DNA of 64,000 nt, taken from positions 1,984,001 through 2,048,000 of the forward strand of contig NZ_CP133990.1 in NCBI RefSeq assembly GCF_031582905.1, read 5' to 3'. Source of the DNA: Pengzhenrongella sp031582905. GTDB lineage: Bacteria; Actinomycetota; Actinomycetes; Actinomycetales; Cellulomonadaceae. The notes under the pieces are model-generated. The model made no database searches and was not told where the DNA came from. It saw nothing but the letters and a program-made list of their open reading frames with translations. A program made the translations under genes and the position numbers. The first letter of the stretch is position 1. Each line of letters starts with the position of its first letter. Of the stretch, positions 17,740 to 26,034 are shown piece by piece.

Positions 17740-18207
17740 TCAGCCCTCCGCGAGCCGCGCGGGGAACCCACCGGTCGCGATCGGCCCCCAGGTCTCGATC
17801 GTCAGCCGGATGAGCGACTTGCCCTGGCGCACCATCGCCTCGCGGTACTCGGCCCAGTCGGGGTGCTCGCCGGAGATGCTGCGGAAGTAGTCGACGAGGG
17901 GCTCGACGGAGTCCGGCAGGTCGATGACCTCGGCCGTGCCGTCGATCTGCACCCAGGCCCCGCCGAAGTCGTCCGACAGCACGCACGCCGACGCCCGCGG
18001 GTCGCGCCGCAGGTTCACCGCCTTGGCGCGTTCGGGGTAGGTGGAGACGACGAGCCGACCGACGTCGTCGACCCCGCACGTGACCGGGGACAGCTGCGGC
18101 ATCCCCGAGGCACGCGTCGTCATGAGGACGGCGTGGTGCCGCGGTCGGACGAAGTCGAGCATCTCCTCACGCGAGACGCGGTCGGCTGTGGCGATCGTGC
18201 GGGCCAT
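17740..18207 (-). CDS. PPOX-class (pyridoxamine oxidase-fold) oxidoreductase
   Basis: A 155-residue split-barrel flavin/F420-binding protein. It shows MARTIATADRVSREEMLDFV, then HHAVLMTTRASGMPQLSPVTCGVDD, DPRASACVLSDDFGGAWVQIDG and VPLV..HPDWAEYREAMVRQGKSLIRL-type segments of the PPOX F420-dependent family. Cofactor choice cannot be told from sequence alone. ATG 18207 is set by AAGGAG five bases upstream; an upstream in-frame ATG lacks one. Confidence 0.86.
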   Translation of the reverse strand: MARTIATADRVSREEMLDFVRPRHHAVLMTTRASGMPQLSPVTCGVDDVGRLVVSTYPERAKAVNLRRDPRASACVLSDDFGGAWVQIDGTAEVIDLPDSVEPLVDYFRSISGEHPDWAEYREAMVRQGKSLIRLTIETWGPIATGGFPARLAEG

Positions 18208-18365
18208 GACACTCCTTCGGACGGGTGGGGCCGCGCCGACGCACGCGACCGCGAACACCCTGCCACGATCACGACCGGCAGGGCCGCGGGCCGGACGACG
18301 GCCCGTCCGCGGGCCGGGACGGACGGCCCGGCCGGTGCGGACCGGCCCGGGCACCCGCGCGCCAC

Positions 18366-18371
18366 TAGACT
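18366..18371 (+). promoter_or_regulatory. Putative -10 element (TAGACT) of aspS
   Basis: TAGACT lies 52 bases upstream of the aspS GTG; AAGGGA at about 18409 would be the Shine-Dalgarno. No good -35. Confidence 0.4.
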
Positions 18372-18422
18372 CGTCCGGGCGCCGGACCGCGCGCGCCGCA
18401 CCACCTCGAAGGGACCCACTCC

Positions 18423-20270
18423 GTGCTCCGCACCCACACCGCCGGCTCGCTGCGAGCCGAGCACACCGGTCAGACCGTCACCCTCACGGGCTGGGTCGAC
18501 CGGCGGCGCGACCACGGCGGGGTGGCGTTCATCGACCTGCGGGACGCCTCGGGCATCGCCCAGGTCGTCATCCGCGACGAGGCCGTGGCGCACGAGCTGC
18601 GCAACGAGTACGTCCTGCAGGTGACCGGCGCCGTCGGGCGCCGCCCCGAGGGCAACGAGAACCCCAACCTGCCCACCGGCGAGGTCGAGCTCGTGGCCGA
18701 CGACGTCGTCGTCCTCAACGAGTCCGCGCCGCTGCCGTTCCAGGTGTCGTCCGCGCTGGACGAGGTCCCCGGTGAGGAGGCGCGCCTGCGCCACCGCTAC
18801 CTCGACCTGCGCCGGCCCGTGCCCGCCGCCAACCTGCGCCTGCGCGCGAAGGCGAACGCCGCGGCGCGCCGCGTGCTCGACGCGCAGGACTTCGTCGAGA
18901 TCGAGACCCCCACCCTGACCCGCTCGACCCCCGAGGGCGCGCGCGACTTCGTCGTCCCGGCGCGCCTGGCACCCGGGTCCTGGTACGCGCTGCCGCAGTC
19001 GCCGCAGCTGTTCAAGCAGCTGCTCATGGTCGCCGGCATGGAGCGCTACTACCAGATCGCCCGCTGCTACCGCGACGAGGACTTCCGCGCCGACCGCCAA
19101 CCCGAGTTCACCCAGCTCGACGTCGAGATGAGCTTCGTCGAGCAGGACGACGTCATCGCCGTCGGTGAGCAGATCCTCACGTCCCTGTGGGACCTGATCG
19201 GGTACACGATCCCGACGCCGATCCCGCGCATGACGTTCGCGGACGCGATGGCGCGATACGGCTCGGACAAGCCGGACCTGCGATTCGGCCAGGAGCTCGT
19301 CGAGCTCACCGAGTACTTCGTGGACACCCCGTTCCGCGTCTTCCAGGCCCCGTACGTCGGCGCCGTCGTCATGCCCGGTGGTGCATCGCAGCCCCGCCGG
19401 ACGTTCGACGCGTGGCAGGACTGGGCCAAGCAGCGCGGCGCCAAGGGTCTCGCGTACGTCACGGTGTCCGACGACGGCGAGCTCGGCGGGCCGGTCGCGA
19501 AGAACCTGTCCGACACCGAGCGCGCCGGCCTCGTCGAGGCCGTCGGCGCGCAGCCGGGGGACTGCGTCTTCTTCGCCGCCGGCAAGGCCACCGACGCCCG
19601 GGCACTGCTCGGCGCCGCCCGCCTCGAGATCGGCAGGCGCTGCGGGCTCATCGACCCCGACGAGTGGGCCTTCGTGTGGGTGGTCGACGCCCCGCTGTTC
19701 AAGCCGACCGGCGAGGACGACGACGTCGCCGTGGGCGGCGGGTCGTGGACCGCGGTGCACCACGCGTTCACCTCCCCGACCCCGGACTGGATCGACCGCT
19801 TCGAGGAGAGCCCCGGCGAGGCGCTGGCCTACGCGTACGACATCGTCTGCAACGGCAACGAGATCGGCGGCGGGTCCATCCGTATCCACCGCCGCGACGT
19901 GCAGCAGCGCGTCTTCGAGGTCATGGGGATCGGTGAGGAGGAGGCGCAGGAGAAGTTCGGCTTCCTGCTCGACGCCTTCGCGTTCGGCGCCCCGCCGCAC
20001 GGCGGGATCGCGTTCGGCTGGGACCGCATCCTCACGCTGCTGACCGGCTCGGAGTCCATCCGCGACGTCATCGCGTTCCCGAAGTCCGGCGGCGGCTACG
20101 ACCCGCTGACCGGGGCACCGGCGCCGATCACGCCCGAGCAGCGGCGCGAGGCCGGGGTCGACGCGAAGCCCAAGGCCGCCGTCGGCGCTGAGGGATCCGT
20201 CGCGACCCAGGGCACCCCCGCGGCGGCCGCGGGCGGCACCGGATCGGTGGACTCGGCTCCGCAGCGGTGA
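18423..20270 (+). CDS. aspS: Aspartyl-tRNA synthetase
   Basis: Class II synthetase of the bacterial type, 615 residues. OB-fold anticodon domain (TLTGWVDRRRDHGGVAFIDLRD) is followed by catalytic motifs: RHRYLDLRRP and FVEIETPTLTRSTPEGARDF (motif 1 region), QSPQLFKQLLM, RYYQIARCYRDEDFRADRQPE (motif 2), a GAD insertion domain, and GGIAFGWDRILTLLTG (motif 3). The last 40 residues are an Ala/Gly-rich extension. GTG start. Confidence 0.97.
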   Translation: MLRTHTAGSLRAEHTGQTVTLTGWVDRRRDHGGVAFIDLRDASGIAQVVIRDEAVAHELRNEYVLQVTGAVGRRPEGNENPNLPTGEVELVADDVVVLNESAPLPFQVSSALDEVPGEEARLRHRYLDLRRPVPAANLRLRAKANAAARRVLDAQDFVEIETPTLTRSTPEGARDFVVPARLAPGSWYALPQSPQLFKQLLMVAGMERYYQIARCYRDEDFRADRQPEFTQLDVEMSFVEQDDVIAVGEQILTSLWDLIGYTIPTPIPRMTFADAMARYGSDKPDLRFGQELVELTEYFVDTPFRVFQAPYVGAVVMPGGASQPRRTFDAWQDWAKQRGAKGLAYVTVSDDGELGGPVAKNLSDTERAGLVEAVGAQPGDCVFFAAGKATDARALLGAARLEIGRRCGLIDPDEWAFVWVVDAPLFKPTGEDDDVAVGGGSWTAVHHAFTSPTPDWIDRFEESPGEALAYAYDIVCNGNEIGGGSIRIHRRDVQQRVFEVMGIGEEEAQEKFGFLLDAFAFGAPPHGGIAFGWDRILTLLTGSESIRDVIAFPKSGGGYDPLTGAPAPITPEQRREAGVDAKPKAAVGAEGSVATQGTPAAAAGGTGSVDSAPQR

Positions 20271-21029
20271 ACCTCGCGGACCTGCCCCAGCCCTGGTGCA
20301 GCTCCCCGTACCTGCTCGGCGAGCACGCCCGCGCCGACCTCCTCGCGACCCGCCACACCGACGACGCGCTCCTCGCCGTCGTCGACGGGCCGGGGCGGGG
20401 CCGTGGCCTGTTCGGGCTCGGGGAGGCACACTCGCTCGCCGGCCTCCTGGCAGACGCCGCCGCGCAGTCGGCCGACCTGCTCGCCACCGCGCGGTACGCG
20501 ACGCTCACGCGAGGGACGTGGGAGGCCGCCGGCGCCGGGCTCGTCGCGGCTCTCGGCTTCCCGGCCGAGGGCTCGGCGTGGGACTGGATGTGGACGCCCG
20601 AGCCGCTGACCGGTGACCCGTCCCGGGCCGAGCGGCTGCCGCTCGGCCCGGCGACCGCCGCGGAGGTCGCCGAGTGCCTCGGGCGCGCGCACCCCACGGC
20701 GAGCACCGCGCCCGACGACCCGCGCCTCATCGGCTGGTGGGGCGTGCGGCAGGACGGCCGGCTGATGGCGGTCATCGGCGCGGTGCTGCTCGCCGACGGG
20801 CTCCCCGCACCTCGTGTCGCTCGGGGTCGACCCGGTCACGCGGGGGCAGGGGCTGGCCGGTGCGGTGATGTCGGCCGCCGTCCGGGACTGCCTGGAGGTG
20901 GTCCCGCGGCTCGGACCGCCGATGGTGAGCCTGGGGATGTACGCGAGCAACGACGTCGCCCGCCGGGTCTACACGCGCCTGGGGTTCCGGCTCGAGCACC
21001 GGTTCGACTCCCGGCACCGCGCGGCCTGA
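20267..21029 (+). CDS. GNAT-family N-acetyltransferase (one frameshift)
   Basis: About 253 residues. The N-terminal two thirds read from GTG 20267, which overlaps the aspS TGA (GTGA). The acetyl-CoA binding part, SLGVDPVTRGQGLAGAVMSA followed by NDVARRVYTRLGF, reads in another frame. Here the net change is an extra base (or two missing): removing one C from the run 20803-20806 gives LADGLPHLVSLGVDP. Substrate unknown; coupling to aspS says little. Confidence 0.82.
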
Positions 21030-21059
21030 CGCGCCACGGCTGTCCACCACGTGGCGCGT
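21029..21059 (+). terminator. Hairpin terminator after the GNAT gene
   Basis: ACGCGCCACG (21029-21038) pairs with CGTGGCGCGT (21050-21059), 10 bp with an 11-base loop, starting at the last base of the stop codon. A promoter follows immediately, so this probably closes the aspS transcript. Confidence 0.65.
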
Positions 21060-21060
21060 G

Positions 21061-21089
21061 TTGCCGGGTCGGATCGGTCCACGTAGGTT
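21061..21089 (+). promoter_or_regulatory. Promoter of the thuA-oxidoreductase pair
   Basis: TTGCCG (21061-21066), a 17-base spacer and TAGGTT (21084-21089) form one of the best promoter matches in the window, 68 bases before the thuA-like ATG. Confidence 0.6.
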
Positions 21090-21157
21090 CCGCGAGGACC
21101 GTTCCCGCCCGGGGACCGGTCGTCGACCGGACCGGCCACGGCCGGGGAGAGGTGCCC

Positions 21158-21883
21158 ATGCACGACGACGTGCCCGACAGCCCCACACCAGGACGCAGCG
21201 CGCTCGTCGTGCGCGGCGGATGGGACGGGCACCAGCCCGTCGAGGCCACCGACCTGTTCATCCCGTACCTGCGCGACAACGGGTTCGACGTGCGGGTCGA
21301 GGAGTCGACCGCGGTCTACGCGGACGCCCAGGTGATGGCCGGGGTGGACCTCGTGGTGCAGTGCATGACGATGTCCACCATCGAGCGCGAGGAGCTCGCC
21401 GGGCTCATCGCAGCCGTCGAGGCGGGCACGGGTCTGGCCGGCTGGCACGGCGGCATCGCGGACTCCTACCGCAACAGCGCGGACTACCTGCAGCTCATCG
21501 GTGGCCAGTTCGCCCACCACGCCGCGGCGATGGGGCCGGACGAGCGCACGGGGGAGCAGTCCGACAACTACGTCCGGCACCGCATCGAGCTCACGCCCGC
21601 GGCGGCCGAGCACCCCATCACCGCCGGGCTGTCCGACTTCGAGCTCACGACCGAGCAGTACTGGGTCCTCACCGACGACCTCAACGACGTGCTGGCCACC
21701 ACGACCACCGACGTGCGGCCGTGGGGCCCGTGGAACCGCCCGATCACCTGCCCCGCCGTGTGGACCCGGCAGTGGGGGCAGGGCCGGATCATGGTCTGCA
21801 CGCCGGGGCACCGCGTCGAGGTGCTCGAGGACCCGAACGTCCGCACGATCGTGGAGCGGGGGCTGCTGTGGGCCGCGCGCTGA
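21158..21883 (+). CDS. ThuA domain-containing protein
   Basis: A 241-residue protein of the ThuA (trehalose utilisation) family, which has a glutamine-amidotransferase-like fold. Features: ALVVRGGWDGHQPVEATDLF at the start, VDLVVQCMTMSTI, GTGLAGWHGGIADSYRNSADY (family-typical WHGG), and EQYWVLTDD then WTRQWGQGRIMVCTPGHR. Start ATG 21158 has GGGGAGAGG upstream. The downstream dehydrogenase overlaps by 16 bases, a pairing often seen for ThuA in sugar catabolic loci. Confidence 0.9.
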   Translation: MHDDVPDSPTPGRSALVVRGGWDGHQPVEATDLFIPYLRDNGFDVRVEESTAVYADAQVMAGVDLVVQCMTMSTIEREELAGLIAAVEAGTGLAGWHGGIADSYRNSADYLQLIGGQFAHHAAAMGPDERTGEQSDNYVRHRIELTPAAAEHPITAGLSDFELTTEQYWVLTDDLNDVLATTTTDVRPWGPWNRPITCPAVWTRQWGQGRIMVCTPGHRVEVLEDPNVRTIVERGLLWAAR

Positions 21884-22971
21884 GGATCGGCGTCGTCGGC
21901 GCCGGGAAGATCAGCGCCCAGTACAGCGACGCGTTCTCCCGCCTGCCGCAGGTCGCCGTCACCGCGGTGGCCGACCTCGACACGGGCCGGGCCGGGGCGC
22001 TCGCCGCGGCCCACCCGGGCGCGCGGGCGACCAGCCTGGACGACCTCCTCGCGGCCGACGACGTCGACGTCGTCCTCAACCTCACCATCCCCGCGGTCCA
22101 CGCCGAGGTGGCCCTGGCCGCGATCGCGGCGGGCAAGCACGTCTACGGCGAGAAGCCGCTCGCCGCGACCACCGAGGAGGCACGCGCGGTGCTGCGCGCC
22201 GCCGAGGCCGCCGGCGTGCGCGTGGGCTGCGCGCCGGACACCGTCCTCGGGACGGGCGTCGCCACCGCACGCGCCGCGGTCGACGCCGGCGCGATCGGCG
22301 TCCCGCACGCGGCGACGGCGTTCATGGTCACACCGGGGCACGAGCGCTGGCACCACGACCCGGAGTTCTACTACCGGCCCGGTGGCGGTCCGCTGCTCGA
22401 CATGGGCCCGTACTACCTGACGGCGCTCGTGCACCTGCTCGGGCCGGTCCGCCGCGTGGTGGGTGCCGCGTCACGGCCGCAGGCGACCCGGACGATCGGC
22501 CAGGGCCCCCGGGGCGGCACGTCCTTCGACGTGGAGGTCGACACGCACGTCACCGCGATCCTCGAGCACGACGGCGGGGCGCTGACCACCCTGCTGGTCA
22601 GCTTCGACACCTGGGCCGCCCGGCTGCCGCGCATCGAGGTGTACGGCGGCGAGGGCTCGCTGTCCGTGCCGGACCCGAACTACTTCGACGGCGAGGTCGC
22701 GCTGTTCACGCGGGACGCACCGGAGTGGACGGCGCTCGAGCCGCGGGCCGGGTACCTGGGCGCCGGACGCGGGTACGGCGTCGCCGACCTCGCGCTGGCG
22801 ATCGACGCCGGGCAGCCGCACCGGGCGAGCGCCGACGTCGCGCTGCACGTGCTGGACGTCATGGAGTCGGTGCTGTCGGCGGCCGGCTCGCACACCGCGG
22901 TGGAGATCACCACGACGTGCGAGCGGCCCGAGCCGGTCGCCGGGCCGCTGGAGCTCACGGCCGGGGCCTGA
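21868..22971 (+). CDS. Gfo/Idh/MocA-family oxidoreductase
   Basis: NAD(P)-dependent dehydrogenase family acting mainly on sugars and cyclitols. The 367-residue protein has the Rossmann start RIGVVGAGKISAQYSDAF, then VLNLTIPAVHAEVALAAIAAGKHVYGEKPLA (family EKP motif), and the catalytic-domain segments GGGPLLDMGPYYL and IEVYGGEGSLSVPDP. GTG 21868 overlaps the thuA-like stop, so the two are coupled. The substrate cannot be inferred; no transporter or sugar regulator is adjacent. Confidence 0.92.
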   Translation: MGRALRIGVVGAGKISAQYSDAFSRLPQVAVTAVADLDTGRAGALAAAHPGARATSLDDLLAADDVDVVLNLTIPAVHAEVALAAIAAGKHVYGEKPLAATTEEARAVLRAAEAAGVRVGCAPDTVLGTGVATARAAVDAGAIGVPHAATAFMVTPGHERWHHDPEFYYRPGGGPLLDMGPYYLTALVHLLGPVRRVVGAASRPQATRTIGQGPRGGTSFDVEVDTHVTAILEHDGGALTTLLVSFDTWAARLPRIEVYGGEGSLSVPDPNYFDGEVALFTRDAPEWTALEPRAGYLGAGRGYGVADLALAIDAGQPHRASADVALHVLDVMESVLSAAGSHTAVEITTTCERPEPVAGPLELTAGA

Positions 22972-23048
22972 CGCCGGACGCCGCACACGGCCCCCGACGA
23001 CGCGCCCGGGCGCGGGCGCTGACCAGCGCACGTGCGCGTCGTCGGGGG

Positions 23049-23132
23049 CGAACCGGGCACGACGAACCGAGCACGGCGAACCGGGCACGACGAACCGGGC
23101 ACGGCGAACCGGGCACGGCGAACCGGACATAG
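23049..23132 (+). repeat. Six 14-bp tandem repeats downstream of the oxidoreductase gene
   Basis: Six head-to-tail 14-base units of CGAACCGGGCACGR (R alternates A and G; the third-position GAG and last TAG copies are diverged). They lie in the 199-base gap between the oxidoreductase and the receiver-domain gene, ending 38 bases before the latter. Adjacent units with no spacers rule out CRISPR. Confidence 0.9.
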
Positions 23133-23170
23133 CCGCTCAACACCGTCGTCCGGCTGCCGATGGGGACGCC

Positions 23171-23554
23171 GTGAACGCCTCCCCGACGATCCTGGTCGCC
23201 GACGACGACGCGGACATCCGCGACCTCGTCACCTTCAAGCTCGAGCAGGCGGGCTACCGCGTCGTCGCCGTCGCCGACGGCGTGCAGGCGCTCGAGGCGG
23301 TGCGCGCCGAGCTGCCGGACCTCGCGGTCCTCGACCTCATGATGCCGGGGCTGTCCGGCCTGGACGTCTGCGCCCAGGTGCGCCGGGACCCGACGTCGGC
23401 GCGCCTGCCGGTGATCATGCTGACCGCGCGGGTGCAGGAGCAGGACGTCGCGCTGGGCTTCGGCACCGGCGCCGACGACTACGTCACCAAGCCGTTCAGC
23501 CCGCGCGAGCTGCTCAGCCGCGTCCAGGCCGTCCTCGCCCGCGCAGCGACGTGA
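23171..23554 (+). CDS. Single-domain response regulator (CheY-like)
   Basis: A 127-residue receiver domain without output domain. Acidic pocket DDD at 11-13, phospho-acceptor Asp55 in LAVLDLMMPG, Thr85 in MLTAR and Lys107 in YVTKPFS are all present, so it should be phosphorylated. GTG start; its TGA overlaps the next gene's GTG. It is the first of four coupled genes ending with a histidine kinase (26031-27335), its likely partner. With no DNA-binding domain it must act through protein contacts. Confidence 0.92.
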   Translation: MNASPTILVADDDADIRDLVTFKLEQAGYRVVAVADGVQALEAVRAELPDLAVLDLMMPGLSGLDVCAQVRRDPTSARLPVIMLTARVQEQDVALGFGTGADDYVTKPFSPRELLSRVQAVLARAAT

Positions 23555-24551
23555 TCCTCGCCGCCCTGGGCCTGACGTCGCTCGTCGTCCTCGTCGTGAT
23601 GCTCGGCGTCGTCGCCCGTCGGGTGACGCGCCGCGCCCGGGAGAGCCGCGTGCGCCGCCTGTCCGCGCAGCACCGTCCCGCCCTGCTCGCGCTGGTCGCC
23701 GGCGACCCGCCGGAGGCGCGGGAGGCCGTCGACGTCATCGCCGGCCTGGACCGTGCCTCGTGGCGGGTCATCGAGCCGTCCGTCGTCGGTCTGCTGGGCA
23801 AGGTCCGGGGCGAGGGGCGCGCCGAGATCGTGCGCCTGCTCGACGAGCGCGGCGTGCTGCAGCAGGCCGGCCGGGACCTGGGGCGCGCCGCGCCGTGCGG
23901 CGCGCGGCGGCTGCCGACCTCCTCGGTCGCGCCGGGTCGGTGGACGACGTCGAGGCGCTCGTCCGCGTCCTGGACGACCGCGACACCGACGTCCGGCACG
24001 TCGCGGCCCGTGCCCTCGGGCGGATGGGTGCGCCCGTCGCCGTCCCCGCCCTGCTGCGCGCGCTCGCGTGCGAGCCGCCGCGCGTGCCGCCTGCCGCGGT
24101 GGCGCAGGCGCTGCTGCGGATCGGTCCGGCCGGGGTGCCGGACCTGGTGGTCGCACTCGACCACCCCGTCCCGGTCGTGCGGTCGACCGTCGTCGTCGTG
24201 CTGGGGCGCCTCGGCGCGACCGGCGCCGGCGCGGCCTTGCGCGTGCGGCTGCGGGACGACCCGCTGACCGACGTCCGCTGCCACGCCGCGACCGCGCTCG
24301 GAGCGCTGGGCATGCCGGGCGCCGTCCCCGATCTCGTCGACGCGACCACCACCCGGGCGCCGGCGGCGCTGCGGGTCGCCGCCACGCGCGCCCTCGGCGA
24401 CCTGGGCGCGACCCGCACCGTCGAGGTCCTCGCGGGCCTCCTCGGCGACCCCGATGCCCGGGTCGCGGCCGAGGCCGGGTCGGCGCTGGTCGCCCTGGGC
24501 GTGACCGCCGACGACGTCGCCGCGCGCGTCCTCGTGGCAGGTGCCGCATGA
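23551..24551 (+). CDS. Membrane-anchored HEAT-repeat protein (one frameshift)
   Basis: About 333 residues: one N-terminal membrane helix (about 3-22, LAALGLTSLVVLVVMLGVVA), a basic stretch, then at least five HEAT/PBS-lyase-type repeats recognisable as DxDVRxxAARALGRMG, VVRSTVVVVLGRLG, VRCHAATALGALG, LRVAATRALGDLG, VAAEAGSALVALG. Such scaffolds bind proteins. One G is missing in the run 23880-23883; restoring it gives GARRAVRRAAAADLLG. GTG start overlaps the receiver gene; the end overlaps the glycosyltransferase ATG. Confidence 0.87.
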
Positions 24552-26034
24552 ACGAGCTCGTCACCGGTCCGCTGCGCGACGGCCTCGAGGTCGTCCTCGA
24601 GGTCACCATGTGGCCCGTCCTCGTCTACTTCTTGCTGGTCAACTCGAGCACCCTCGCACTCGTGCTGCTCGCCGCGTGGGTGGGTCGCCGAGCGCGTCGG
24701 CGCGCGACGTTCGCCGACCACGACGAGTCGCTCTCGTCCCCGCTGACCCCGGCGGTGTCCGTGCTGGTCCCCGCCTACAACGAGGAGGTCGGCATCGTCG
24801 CGTCGGTCAGCGCCCTGCTGGCCCTGCGCTACCCGCGGCACGAGGTCGTCGTGGTCGACGACGGCTCGACGGACGCGACGTTCGACCGCCTCGTCACCGC
24901 CTACGGGCTCGTCCCGGTGCACCGGCGCATCCCCGACGACGTCGCGACCACCGGCGCCGTGCTGTCCGTGCACGTCCCCGGCGACGGACGCACCCCGCTG
25001 GTCGTCGTCCGGAAGGCCAACTCGGGGCGCTCGGACGCCCTCAACGTCGGCATCAACGTCGCCCGCCACGAGCTGGTGTGCTTCGTCGACGCCGACTCGC
25101 TGCTGGACCCCGACGCGCTCACCGTGGTGGCCCGCCCCTTCGTCGACGACCCGGCCCGCGTGGTGGCCTCCGGCGGGGTGGTGCGCGCGGTCAACGGCAG
25201 CCGGGTGGTCGCCGGACGTGTGGTGGAGGCCCGCATGCCCCGGGGTGGCTGCCGCGCATCCAGGTCATGGAGTACCTGCGCGCCTTCCTCCTCGGCCGCG
25301 CGGGGTGGTCCCGGCTGGGGTGCCTCGTGCTGATCTCCGGTGCGTTCGGCCTGTACCGCCGCGACGTCCTGGTGGAGGTGGGCGGCCTCGACGCGACGTG
25401 CATCGGCGAGGACTTCGAGCTCTGCGTCGCCGTGCACAAGGCCATGCGCGACGCCGGACGCGACTACCGGGTGGTCGCCGTCTCCGAGCCGATCTCCTGG
25501 ACCGAGGTGCCCTCGACGCTCGCGGTGCTCGGGAGCCAGCGCCGCCGCTGGCACCGCGGTCTGCTCGAGGTCCTCTGGCGGCACCGCCGGATGATCGGCA
25601 ACCCCCGGTACGGCCGGGTGGGGCTGGTCGCGCTGCCGTACTACGTCGTCTTCGAGCTGCTGGCGCCGGTGCTCGAGCTCGCCGGGCTCGTCCTCGGCCC
25701 GCTCGCGCTGGCAACGGGTCTCCTCGACGTGCAGAGCGCCCTCGCGGTGACTCTCGCCGTGTACGCCTACGCCGTGTTCGTCTCCGTCGCGGCGCTCGCC
25801 GTGGAGGAGTTCTCGTTCCACCGGTACGGCCGCTGGCGCGACCTCGCCGTGTCCGTCGGCGCGACCGTGGTGGAGAACCTGGGGTACCGGCAGCTCACCG
25901 CCCTGTGGCGGCTGCAGGGGCTGTGGGCGGGGCTGCGCCGCCGCGAGCACGTGTGGGGCGTCATGACGCGGCAGGGCTTCGGGACCGACGCGGTCACCGG
26001 CGCGCTCGTCCCTGCCGCTCGCACCGGACCATGA
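24548..26034 (+). CDS. Processive family 2 glycosyltransferase, membrane (one frameshift)
   Basis: About 495 residues. An N-terminal membrane helix (about 21-45) precedes a GT2 domain with the full processive-synthase signature: VDDGS at 103-107, DADS at 181-184, GED at 287-289 and QRRRW at 331-335. Three or four C-terminal helices (about 358-440) follow. This D,D,D,QxxRW set is shared by hyaluronan, chitin, cellulose and poly-GlcNAc synthases; the product here is unknown, and no PilZ domain is present. A missing base lies at 25238-25245 (PPGWLPRIQ after correction). ATG 24548 and the stop both sit in ATGA overlaps. Confidence 0.9.

Noticed and set aside
23049..23132. Regular short repeats that could be mistaken for a CRISPR array
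   Set aside because: Units are 14 bp and contiguous with no spacers, and no cas genes are in the window.
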